DNA from: JAUWKC01 sp035529895
GTDB taxonomy: Bacteria; Planctomycetota; Phycisphaerae; Sedimentisphaerales; Anaerobacaceae
Assembly (NCBI GenBank): GCA_035529895.1
Contig: DATKVV010000039.1
Coordinates: 1 to 64,000 of the forward strand
Reading direction: 5' to 3'
Length of the DNA: 64,000 bases
Below are positions 1-7,582 of the stretch, piece by piece (within the stretch, counting starts at the first letter, position 1; each line of letters starts with the position of its first letter). The notes beneath the pieces were generated by a model, which worked only from the letters and a program-made list of their open reading frames with translations, made no database searches and was not told the origin of the DNA. The translations under genes and the position numbers were made by a program.

Positions 1-126
1 ACGCTTCGCGTACAAGACCGCGATGATCGATGGCTGTCGAGAACACCTGCAATGGTCGCGGGTTTGACCGATCATGTTTGGTCTTTGCGTGAATGGCTGA
101 GTTATCCGGCCGTTCAATTAACATAA
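1..126 (+). pseudogene. C-terminal remnant of an IS1-like transposase, cut by the window edge
   Basis: The open frame entering from the left edge ends in TPAMVAGLTDHVWSLREWL followed by a stop. This resembles the C-terminal tail of IS1-like DDE transposases. Just upstream, a second frame reads YKTAMIDG, which looks like a degenerate copy of the same tail, so the junction may be frameshifted or partly duplicated. Only about 41 codons are visible, so whether the element is intact to the left cannot be judged. The family assignment rests on recalled similarity of a short stretch. Confidence 0.45.
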
Positions 127-145
127 GACACAAGGAAAAAATCGT

Positions 146-283
146 ATGCGTCAACATGGTAACCCTCCTCTGCTCTACAAGGAAACATTCCCCGACAAAC
201 TCCAGGCCGCTGCCAGAGAAAAAGCTGTAAAGGGTTATTCAAGAAACAAAAAACAAGCCCTTGTAGCAAAATTGAACGCGTGA
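146..283 (+). CDS. Small basic protein with a Rho-N/SAP-like tail, 45 aa
   Basis: An ATG frame of 45 codons preceded by an AAGGAA ribosome-binding site about nine bases upstream. The second half (LQAAAREKAVKGYSRNKKQA) resembles the helix-extended-loop-helix motif of Rho N-terminal and SAP-like domains, where KGYS and a following basic helix recur, so nucleic-acid binding is plausible. It lies directly after the transposase remnant, and its stop codon touches the left arm of the inverted repeat at 283-412. The similarity is from memory. It could be a real small protein or a remnant of a longer one. Confidence 0.45.
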   Translation: MRQHGNPPLLYKETFPDKLQAAAREKAVKGYSRNKKQALVAKLNA

Positions 284-412
284 GTTCACACTGTCTCGGG
301 AGGGCCAAACTCGCCTCTTCGCGCGAAGATGGAGGGTAATCTCCATCTCTTGGCCCGTGCTCGCCTTCACGTCAACTTGGACGGGCCCGTGCTAAGAGTC
401 AGTGTGTGAACT
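283..412. repeat. Nested inverted repeat, candidate structured element
   Basis: Three nested complementary pairs are visible: AGTTCACAC (283-291) with GTGTGAACT (404-412), GGGCCAA (302-308) with TTGGCCC (350-356), and AGATGGAG (327-334) with CTCCATCT (341-348). The decamer GGCCCGTGCT also occurs twice inside, near 352-361 and 384-393. Together they could fold as one long stem with a branched interior. There is no U-run, so it is not a simple intrinsic terminator. It may be a small mobile repeat or an RNA element; the function is unknown. Confidence 0.5.
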
Positions 413-474
413 GCTATTGTTCTGCCTTAGCCTGACCTGTTTTGGAGGCCCAGTTTCTTGTGCGGACGAAGCGT

Positions 475-903
475 TTAGACAATCTCTACCAGTTGAATAT
501 CAAAAGTCAGGTCTTCCCCCGCCAGCGGATGATTGGCATCTAAAGTCACGTCCGAGTCGGATAAATCAACCACCGTAACCACAATTTCTCGGCCTTCTCC
601 TTCGCTCAGGTTCAGTCGCTGACCAACCTCCGGTTCCAACCCCGCCGGAAATGTGCTTCGATTTACTACACGAACCAGTTCATCGTAATGCGGGCCGTAT
701 GCTTCATCCGCCACAATTTCGGCGGTCTTGGCTTCACCCGGACTCATCCCGACAACAGCTTGCTCAAGGGCAGGGATTATTCGCTCCTCGCCTATGGTAA
801 ATTGCAGGGGCTCTCGGTTGCTTGAGCTTGCAAATACTGTGCCGTCATCCAGCTTGCCTGTATAATGAACCCTCACGGTATCACCGGATTTTACCTGTGC
901 CAT
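475..903 (-). CDS. FKBP-type peptidyl-prolyl cis-trans isomerase, SlyD-like
   Basis: A 142-residue cytoplasmic prolyl isomerase/chaperone of the SlyD branch. The FKBP half-domain begins with VHYTGKLDDGTVF, and the family signature DANHPLAGEDLTFDI sits near the C-terminus, with the insert-in-flap region between. The histidine-rich metal-binding tail of E. coli SlyD is absent. The frame stays open upstream to 1179, but that stretch is antisense to the neighbouring RRM gene. The ATG at 903 is preferred because it is preceded by AGGAAG and matches the family start MAQVKSGDTVRVHY. Its substrates cannot be read from sequence. Confidence 0.9.
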   Translation of the reverse strand: MAQVKSGDTVRVHYTGKLDDGTVFASSSNREPLQFTIGEERIIPALEQAVVGMSPGEAKTAEIVADEAYGPHYDELVRVVNRSTFPAGLEPEVGQRLNLSEGEGREIVVTVVDLSDSDVTLDANHPLAGEDLTFDIQLVEIV

Positions 904-1051
904 TATTCTTCCTTTCGTATCCCACTTGTCGAAAACAAAGCGGCATCTCAGTGAAGATTTTGACTTCTTCGGTACCGAAAGCATTCGCACGAGCAAACCG
1001 AATTGCCGATTTGCGATTCGATTCTGCCCCGCCGGGTCACAATGCTTGTGG

Positions 1052-1396
1052 TCAATACCGACGTCCACCCCCGCCGCCCCCACCACGGCCGCCGCCGAAA
1101 CCGCCCCGCCTGCCGCCGCCCCCGCCTCCGCCTCCGCCTCCGCGGCGGTTCTGTACTTTGGGACGAGCCTCGTTAACATTGATTGTTCGCCCGCCCAAAT
1201 CCTTGCCGTTGAGGCCGGTTATCGCCGACTGGGCTTCAGTCCGGGAAGGCATCTCCACGAATCCGAACCCTCTCGATTCACCGCTGAATCGGTCCTTTAC
1301 CACATTGGCAGAATCGACCTGACCATAAGCTGCGAAAGCCTGCCGCAAATCATCTTCAGTTACCTCGTGTGACAAATTGCCTACATAGATATTCAT
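1052..1396 (-). CDS. Glycine-rich RRM RNA-binding protein
   Basis: A 114-residue protein with one RNA recognition motif (about residues 1-80), showing RNP2 IYVGNL and RNP1 SRGFGFVEM. It is followed by a tail of glycine runs and RRGG repeats ending in RRY. This is the architecture of cyanobacterial and planctomycete Rbp proteins, several of which are cold-induced and act as RNA chaperones. It probably has its own promoter about 350 bases upstream (see 1752-1780), giving a long leader. The GC-rich repeat coding for the tail creates long open frames on the other strand that are shadows. Confidence 0.93.
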   Translation of the reverse strand: MNIYVGNLSHEVTEDDLRQAFAAYGQVDSANVVKDRFSGESRGFGFVEMPSRTEAQSAITGLNGKDLGGRTINVNEARPKVQNRRGGGGGGGGGGRRGGFGGGRGGGGGGGRRY

Positions 1397-1751
1397 TTTG
1401 ACTTCCTTTACTAACCTTTAAACACCTCTAAAATTTGCGCCGGAGTGCCGGCTTCCGATATTTACTATTTTTTCTTACGCCCGTTACCGTAAATTGGCTT
1501 CCTGCGTTTACCTGAGTTTTTGCAGTCTTCACAAATTAAGCATATCGCCACCGTTGTTCGTCGACAGGGCTCCAGTGTTGCCGGTTTTCAGGCAAGACGC
1601 CTTCTTAATACTCACAAACGACCTTTCTCGACAAAGATCAGCAGAAAAAAAGAAATGACGACCATAATGGTAGGTTTCGACGCCATCATTTAGTAACGTA
1701 GAGTCTGCTTTCTCAACGCCTCGCTACGCAGTCATTTCAATTTAACAAAAT
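1397..1751 (-). promoter_or_regulatory. Long 5' leader of the RRM gene
   Basis: No coding frame is convincing here. If transcription starts about seven bases after the -10 box at 1752-1757, the RRM messenger carries a leader of roughly 350 bases. It contains an eight-base inverted pair, GAAATGAC (1652-1659) with GTCATTTC (1731-1738), and ends in a GGAAG ribosome-binding site before the ATG at 1396. Long structured leaders are typical of cold-shock messengers. A regulatory role here is inference. Confidence 0.4.
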
Positions 1752-1780
1752 ATTATACTTCTACCTGCCGCGCACAGCAA
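1752..1780 (-). promoter_or_regulatory. Sigma-70-type promoter for the RRM gene
   Basis: On the minus strand, TTGCTG (1775-1780) and a perfect TATAAT (1752-1757) are separated by exactly 17 bases. The predicted start is near 1745. Nothing else on the minus strand lies between this and the RRM gene. Confidence 0.6.
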
Positions 1781-1932
1781 GTATTTTATTTTTTTTTGAC
1801 GAAATACGAAAAAAAATTGTCCCAGCCGTGCGATTTATGCCTTTGGGCCGGTAACGCGACAATACCCCGCAGCGCATATCCGCAACGGGCTGCCCTGTTG
1901 AATTTCTCGTCGATTTTGGCTATCCTGCTGGA

Positions 1933-3048
1933 ATGAAATGTCCTGTTTGCTCAAATAGACTGCGGCAGGTAAAGTCCAAATCAGCCGCCATTGATATTTG
2001 TAGCGGCTGTAAGGGTATATGGTTTGATTCGGGCGAGTTCGCGGATTTTGTCAATTCCTTGGTACAAAGCGAAGAAATTTCTCCTGAACAGACCAGGTTA
2101 TTCAAACACAGAGATGTCCATGCTTTACATACAGTTGGGGAAAAGGAAAGATTTTGCCCCAGGTGTGGCAAAAAACTCCATAAGTTTAATTATTCTTATG
2201 ATTCCAACGTTTTTTTAGACAAATGTCCCGCTTGCGGCGGTATTTGGGCCGATGGCGGGGAGGTCGAGCAAGTTGCACGATATCTCAAAGAAGACCCCAG
2301 AATTACCGCTGTCGGCAAGGCCCTGTTGGGGTATATTCGAACTTTGGACTATTCACAATCTCCTGTGGATTACGACCCTGAGATTGCCCGGAAGGCCTTT
2401 TCATACCTTCTGTATTTGCCCCGAGTAATCGTTCCTATCTCGGACGACGCACCAAGGAAAAGATTTCCTGTGGTAACAGTCTCGATAATCGCCTTGTGTG
2501 TATTGTTCTTTATAGCCCGGCTGTTTTTTGACCCGAACAGTCTCGCCGAAGTATTTGACCTGGTTCCGCAGAAATTTTGGACTACGGACCTCATCCGCTC
2601 CATGTTTTTAAGTGTGGGGCTTGTCGGCTTGATATGGGATATGCTCTTCTTGTGGCTTTTTGGGGATAACGTTGAAGACCGGTTCGGTCGTTTCGGATAT
2701 CTGGTTTTTTATCTTGCCTGTGGAATATTCGCAGGCATCCTGTACAGCTTCTTTGCTTCGGATTTGTCCGTTACCGCCGTAGGCGTCAGCGGCGCCGTAT
2801 CCGGGGTTATGGGCGCCTATTTTATCTTCTATCCCACAGCCAAAATCAGGCTTTTCGCCATTTACAGAATATTCGAAATCCCTGCGGTTGTATGTCTGGG
2901 CGCGTGGTTCTTATTCCAGTTCATATCGCCTTTCCTTTTTACGGCCCAGGCTCCAGCCAATACCCTTTGCATCGCCAACATCAGCGGCTTTCTCTTGGGC
3001 GCGCTCGTCGCCTTTCTCAAAAAGGGCGCTTCCGGAGCAAAAGAGTAA
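1933..3048 (+). CDS. Double zinc-ribbon protein fused to a rhomboid-like membrane domain
   Basis: A 371-residue fusion. Two short zinc ribbons of the TFIIB-like type come first, with Cys3/Cys6/Cys23/Cys26 and Cys75/Cys78/Cys98/Cys101, each followed by GIWxDxGE. After a linker, about six hydrophobic segments from residue 175 onward form a rhomboid domain. The serine motif is intact (GVSGAVSG, Ser286). The usual AHxGGF histidine position reads ANISGF, so Asn349 replaces the catalytic His. The domain may therefore be an inactive rhomboid, as in iRhoms and derlins. The start ATG directly opens the first ribbon. The function is unknown. Confidence 0.85.
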   Translation: MKCPVCSNRLRQVKSKSAAIDICSGCKGIWFDSGEFADFVNSLVQSEEISPEQTRLFKHRDVHALHTVGEKERFCPRCGKKLHKFNYSYDSNVFLDKCPACGGIWADGGEVEQVARYLKEDPRITAVGKALLGYIRTLDYSQSPVDYDPEIARKAFSYLLYLPRVIVPISDDAPRKRFPVVTVSIIALCVLFFIARLFFDPNSLAEVFDLVPQKFWTTDLIRSMFLSVGLVGLIWDMLFLWLFGDNVEDRFGRFGYLVFYLACGIFAGILYSFFASDLSVTAVGVSGAVSGVMGAYFIFYPTAKIRLFAIYRIFEIPAVVCLGAWFLFQFISPFLFTAQAPANTLCIANISGFLLGALVAFLKKGASGAKE

Positions 3049-3132
3049 CTCTCGCGGTGTTCCAAATAGGTTTGCTGATGTTGAATCTGGCCCTTGCAAG
3101 CTGGCCGGAAAGAGCATATAAATTAGTCTGTT

Positions 3133-5139
3133 ATGGCGGAAGATGTAAGAAAACGGTTAGAGCGGCTGCGTGCTGAAATACGAAAGCACGATTACCTTTA
3201 CTACGTGCTCAGTCAGCCCCAAATCAGCGACCAGCAGTATGACAAGCTCTTTGCCGAGCTGAAGGCCCTCGAACAGGCCAATCCGCAGTTTATTACCGCC
3301 GATTCGCCTACACAGCGTGTTTCCGGCCGGCCCCTCGAAGGTTTTGCCGCCGTCCGACACGCCGTGCCTATGCTCAGTATTGACAACACCTATAGCGCCG
3401 ACGAGTTAAGGGCTTTCGACGAGAGGGTCCGCAAGCAGCTCGGCGCCGGCGATTACGACTATGTGGTCGAGTTGAAAATCGACGGCCTTGCGATAAGTCT
3501 TCGTTATGAAAAGGGCATTCTTGTTACGGCCGCTACTCGCGGAGACGGCCAGGTCGGAGATGACGTTACCGCTAATGTTCGCACAATCAAAGCCATCCCC
3601 CTCGTGTTGCTCCGCAACGGCGGGATTCCCGATGTGCTTGAGGCCCGCGGCGAGGTCTATATGCCCACCAGGGCCTTTATCGAGCTAAACAAACTTCGTG
3701 AGCAGGCCGGTGAGCCGGTTTTTGCGAATCCGCGAAACGCCGCGGCAGGCTCTTTGAAACTGCTCGACCCGAGAATCACCGCCGTAAGGAAGCTGTCGTT
3801 CTTCGCATATTCCATAGGCGAGCTCTCCGAGCCGTTGGCGCAAAACCATTACCAGTCGCTGCAGCGATTCAAAGGGCTTGGCTTGCCCGTTAATCCTAAT
3901 ATCAAAAGAGGCCGGACAATTGAGGAGGTAATTGAGATTTGCCTGAGCTGGGGCGAAAAGCGCCGCAAACTGGACTACATAATCGATGGAATGGTAATAA
4001 AGATTAACCGCTTCGACCAGCGCGACATACTCGGCGCTACCGGCAGGGCCCCTCGGTGGTGCATATCCTACAAATTCCCCGCCGAACAGGCCCAGACTGT
4101 CGTCGAATCAATCGATGTCCAGGTTGGCAAAAGCGGTATCTTGACGCCCGTGGCGAATCTAAAGCCTGTTTTGCTGGCGGGCACAACCGTTAAACGCGCG
4201 AGCCTGCACAATTTCGATGAGCTTAATCGGCTCGATGTCCGCTGCGGCGATACCGTACTCGTCGAAAAGGCTGGCGAGATAATACCCCAGGTCGTGGAGG
4301 TAAAAAAACAATTGAGACCCGCCGGGGCCGTGCGCTTCAAAATCCCGGCCCAATGTCCCAATTGCGGCTCTGCGGTTGCAAAGGATGAAAACGGCGTCTA
4401 TATCCGCTGCCTCAATCCGAATTGTCTGGGCCAATTAAAGGAACGCCTCAGATACTTTGCCGGCCGAGACCAGATGGATATCGAGAATCTCGGACCTGCA
4501 CTGATTGAACAGCTGGTTGACACGGGCCTGGTAAAAAACTTTGCAGACCTTTATAAACTGCAAAAGGACCGCCTGGCGGAACTGGAGCGGATGGCCGAAA
4601 AAAGCGCCCAAAATGTAATTCACAGCATCGAGAAAACCAAGACCCGCCCCCTGTGGAGATTGGTTGCCGCACTCGGGATTCGCCACATCGGGGGCCAGTC
4701 TGCCGAGATTCTTGCAGACCACTTTGGTTCTCTCGAAGCCCTTATGGCCGCCGATGAACAGTCGCTGACAGCGATAGACCAGATTGGCCCGACTATGGCA
4801 AAAAGTGTTCACGAGTATTTCAGGGATGAACGAAATCGCCGGGTTATAAATGAGCTGCTCGCCGCCGGCGTAAAACCCACCCAGCCAAAGGTAAAACGCA
4901 CAGATAAGCTCGCCGGAAAAACAATCGTTGTTACAGGCGCCTTGGAGAACTTCACCCGCCAGCAGATTGAGCAGGCCATCAGACAGGCCGGTGGAAAGTC
5001 CTCCTCCAGCGTCAGCAAAAAAACCGATTTTGTCCTGGCCGGCAATGACCCGGGCGGCAAACTTGATAAGGCAGCGAAACTTGGCGTAAAAGTGATAAAC
5101 AAAAAACAGTTCCTCGAAATGCTTGGTATCAAGGCGTGA
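3133..5139 (+). CDS. ligA: NAD-dependent DNA ligase LigA
   Basis: A 668-residue NAD+-dependent ligase that seals nicks in replication and repair. The order is complete: an N-terminal Ia domain (YDxLFAEL, near residues 35-45), the adenylation motif ELKIDG with catalytic Lys115, an OB fold, a four-cysteine zinc finger (CPNCG, then CLNPNC), helix-hairpin-helix repeats, and a C-terminal BRCT domain (GKTIVVTGALENFTR). The length is normal for the family. The stop lies four bases before the chosen ribD start, so the two genes are probably co-transcribed. Confidence 0.97.
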   Translation: MAEDVRKRLERLRAEIRKHDYLYYVLSQPQISDQQYDKLFAELKALEQANPQFITADSPTQRVSGRPLEGFAAVRHAVPMLSIDNTYSADELRAFDERVRKQLGAGDYDYVVELKIDGLAISLRYEKGILVTAATRGDGQVGDDVTANVRTIKAIPLVLLRNGGIPDVLEARGEVYMPTRAFIELNKLREQAGEPVFANPRNAAAGSLKLLDPRITAVRKLSFFAYSIGELSEPLAQNHYQSLQRFKGLGLPVNPNIKRGRTIEEVIEICLSWGEKRRKLDYIIDGMVIKINRFDQRDILGATGRAPRWCISYKFPAEQAQTVVESIDVQVGKSGILTPVANLKPVLLAGTTVKRASLHNFDELNRLDVRCGDTVLVEKAGEIIPQVVEVKKQLRPAGAVRFKIPAQCPNCGSAVAKDENGVYIRCLNPNCLGQLKERLRYFAGRDQMDIENLGPALIEQLVDTGLVKNFADLYKLQKDRLAELERMAEKSAQNVIHSIEKTKTRPLWRLVAALGIRHIGGQSAEILADHFGSLEALMAADEQSLTAIDQIGPTMAKSVHEYFRDERNRRVINELLAAGVKPTQPKVKRTDKLAGKTIVVTGALENFTRQQIEQAIRQAGGKSSSSVSKKTDFVLAGNDPGGKLDKAAKLGVKVINKKQFLEMLGIKA

Positions 5140-5143
5140 TAGA

Positions 5144-6298
5144 ATGGCTGACCGGCACGAAAAATACATGCAGGCGGCTTTGAAACTGGCACGGCGAGGC
5201 ATAGGTTCCGTTGAGCCAAACCCCGCGGTCGGCTGTCTGATAGTCAAGGCAAATCAGACCATCGGCAAGGGCTGGCATAAAAAGTTTGGCGGCCCCCACG
5301 CAGAGGTCAATGCCCTTGAAGATTGCAGAACGCTCGGCGTTAATCCCAAAGGCGCAACGATGTATCTCACGCTTGAGCCGTGCTCTCACCACGGCAAAAC
5401 TCCCCCTTGCACGGATGCGATTATCAACAGCAAGGTTGCCAAAGTTGTCGTCGCAACGATAGACCCCTCGGAGCACGCGCGCGGCAGGGGCGTCCGGCAG
5501 TTACGCAGGGCAGGCATCGAAGTAAAGACCGGCGTGTGCGAAACTCAGGCCCGGCTGCTCAACGCGCCTTTCATCAAGTTCGCAGCCACCGGCAGATGCT
5601 GGGTAATCCTGAAATGGGCACAGAGTATCGACGCCAAGGTCGCGTACGTGGATAAGGCGTCCCATGCCGGCGAGCGGAGCTGGATTTCGAATGAGACCAG
5701 CAGAAAAGATGCGCACAAACTCCGCCGGCGGGCTCAGGCCATACTGGTGGGCATTAATACGGTGCTCGCCGACGACCCGTTGCTGACCGCTCGGCCGGGC
5801 AGGGGCAGACAGCCGGCCAGGGTCGTGCTGGATACCAGCTTAAGGATTCCGCTGGACTGCCGGCTTTTGGCTGCCGCCCAAAAGGTTCCCGTACTGGTTT
5901 TGACAAGCGCCCGTACGGTTCAGGAAAATCCACAGGCGGCAGAGGCAGTCCGCCAAAAAGGAGCTGAGCTGCTCATATTTCCTGATACGCCCGGCCGGTC
6001 CAATCTGCATTTTCTAATGGACGAATTGAGTAAACGCCGAATCGCTCAACTGCTTGTCGAGGGCGGCCCCCGGGTAATCACTTCATTTTTCACAGAGCAT
6101 CTTGCCGACGAAGTTTGCGTCTATATCGCCCCGAAACTGCTCGGCGGGCGCGGGACTGTTGACCTGGCCGCCGCCATGGCTGGATTGAGCGAAGTGTCGG
6201 GCCTGTGTTATGTGGATATTAAACGACTCGGAAACGACGTTCGCCTTACCGGCCTGTCGAAAAGAGCAGTTGCGGAAATCTCAATCCTCGAAGGCTGA
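5144..6298 (+). CDS. ribD: Bifunctional riboflavin deaminase/reductase RibD
   Basis: A 384-residue enzyme catalysing two early steps of riboflavin synthesis, the deamination and then the side-chain reduction of the pyrimidine intermediate. The deaminase zinc site is visible as GGPHAEVNAL and LEPCSHHGKTPPC. The reductase half carries the loop RRRAQAILVGINTVLADDPLLT, present here only as parts quoted for orientation, and the late LVEGGPRVI motif. The ATG at 5144 (MADRHEKYM) is favoured over an upstream in-frame codon at 5123 because it matches the family start and avoids overlap with ligA. Confidence 0.95.
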   Translation: MADRHEKYMQAALKLARRGIGSVEPNPAVGCLIVKANQTIGKGWHKKFGGPHAEVNALEDCRTLGVNPKGATMYLTLEPCSHHGKTPPCTDAIINSKVAKVVVATIDPSEHARGRGVRQLRRAGIEVKTGVCETQARLLNAPFIKFAATGRCWVILKWAQSIDAKVAYVDKASHAGERSWISNETSRKDAHKLRRRAQAILVGINTVLADDPLLTARPGRGRQPARVVLDTSLRIPLDCRLLAAAQKVPVLVLTSARTVQENPQAAEAVRQKGAELLIFPDTPGRSNLHFLMDELSKRRIAQLLVEGGPRVITSFFTEHLADEVCVYIAPKLLGGRGTVDLAAAMAGLSEVSGLCYVDIKRLGNDVRLTGLSKRAVAEISILEG

Positions 6299-6490
6299 AA
6301 TCATAAAAAAAATAGCCTCACGCAAACCGCTCCGCTACTATTGAGTCAGTCAGGCCGACAATGCGGCCATAACTTGCGCCGAAGCCCTCAGGCAGTATTT
6401 ATCTGTCCGAGTAGCCTGCCTGTGCACTTGACGGATGGCGGTAATACGTTGTGGGTATTGCGGATGCTCGGAAAGTTTTTGCCTGGCTAC

Positions 6491-7234
6491 TCACGTCCCT
6501 GGTTCCAGGTACGCTATCGCCTTATCGAACAAACCCATTATTCTCCTTATTTCTTGAATCAGGTCGGCCTTGTCATATTTTTCCGCCATGTATCCGAATA
6601 CCAGAATTGCGTTTTGGATAAAAGCGATAAATACCTCTTCCCAGTCTTTGATTCGGGACGTTTCTTTTATCCCTTTCGGGTGAAATTTGTACGGCGGCTC
6701 GCCCCCGTATATCTCCATTATGTTCGGGTAGGATGCATGAACATAGCCTGAGTAGGCGCTGTAGTTCTGGTATACCATGTCCCGCCCGACAGCGAAATTG
6801 ACATGCTCCGACAGCAGCCTTGCCCTTGATGCGTGTATTTTTTTCACCTTTGTTCTATATCTTTTTTTACCCAGACTTGGTGCAATCTCCGGTTCATCAA
6901 GGACCTCGCTGAAGAAGTTTGAGACGTACTGTTCCACTTCAGGCGTTGTCTGCGGGAAATTCTCCAGAAGGAAATAGATGGCGTTTATACAATCGCTGAT
7001 CGTTCGCATCACTACGCCCATTTCGGTCACATATCCGGCTTCGAATAACACCATAAGGGCGTTCAGCCCGCTGACTATTCTGACTCCCTTTAGCAGGCAG
7101 ACATGCTTTACCATCGGGCGGTTGTATATGAAAGCGCCGTGTATCAGCACGGGTTTTTCCAGCTCTTGTTCGAAGACGCCGATGACCTTTTCAAGGTTAT
7201 CGATCGCCGTTCTACAAGCCTCGGTACTATTCAT
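6491..7234 (-). CDS. DUF5677-like helical protein of unknown function
   Basis: A 247-residue, mostly helical cytosolic protein without a signal peptide. The central part (ALMVLFEAGYVTEMGVVMRT, then INAIYFLLEN) resembles the DUF5677/DUF5986-type proteins often found in accessory regions, but the match is from memory. The frame opens at a TTG (7276); the ATG at 7234 (MNSTEAC) is taken as the start. It is convergent with ribD and has its own promoter (7394-7422). The function is unknown. Confidence 0.65.
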   Translation of the reverse strand: MNSTEACRTAIDNLEKVIGVFEQELEKPVLIHGAFIYNRPMVKHVCLLKGVRIVSGLNALMVLFEAGYVTEMGVVMRTISDCINAIYFLLENFPQTTPEVEQYVSNFFSEVLDEPEIAPSLGKKRYRTKVKKIHASRARLLSEHVNFAVGRDMVYQNYSAYSGYVHASYPNIMEIYGGEPPYKFHPKGIKETSRIKDWEEVFIAFIQNAILVFGYMAEKYDKADLIQEIRRIMGLFDKAIAYLEPGT

Positions 7235-7393
7235 TTTGTCGGTTCTTTTCTTTTTGTGGTAACCGCTTGCCGGCAATTAACGCATTGCCGCAGTCTCCTC
7301 ACGCTGCCAACAGTACAGCCGCTTCGCGGTTAAACACAAACTCTGCCAATCCTTGCTTACAACCATTTTTTATATTGCGCCCCTACATCCTAT

Positions 7394-7422
7394 ATTATAC
7401 GAAATAACCGCTTACTGCACAA
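7394..7422 (-). promoter_or_regulatory. Sigma-70-type promoter upstream of the DUF5677-like gene
   Basis: Minus-strand TTGTGC (7417-7422), a 17-base spacer and a perfect TATAAT (7394-7399) lie in the otherwise empty 350-base gap between uvrC and the DUF5677-like gene. The predicted start is near 7387, giving a leader of about 150 bases. Confidence 0.55.
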
Positions 7423-7582
7423 GATTCCCGCCGGTTTACCCCATTTTTTCCCGTTTTTGTCCGCCGGCCGGGGCTTTTGCATTTTTCCCGAGGGCTCGAA
7501 TCGCCTGCTGCCTTGGCAAGTTCCCTCCCAAAAAGAAGCATCATTTTGTTCTTGTGAGCGTGGAAATATCATGGTCTTGGGC

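Noticed and set aside
904..1179. N-terminal extension of the FKBP frame, rich in Ala/Glu/Gly
   Set aside because: It is antisense to the glycine-rich tail of the RRM gene; the ATG at 903 has a proper ribosome-binding site and the family start.
6341..6751. 136-codon plus-strand frame opposite the DUF5677-like gene
   Set aside because: Antisense shadow without motifs or ribosome-binding site.
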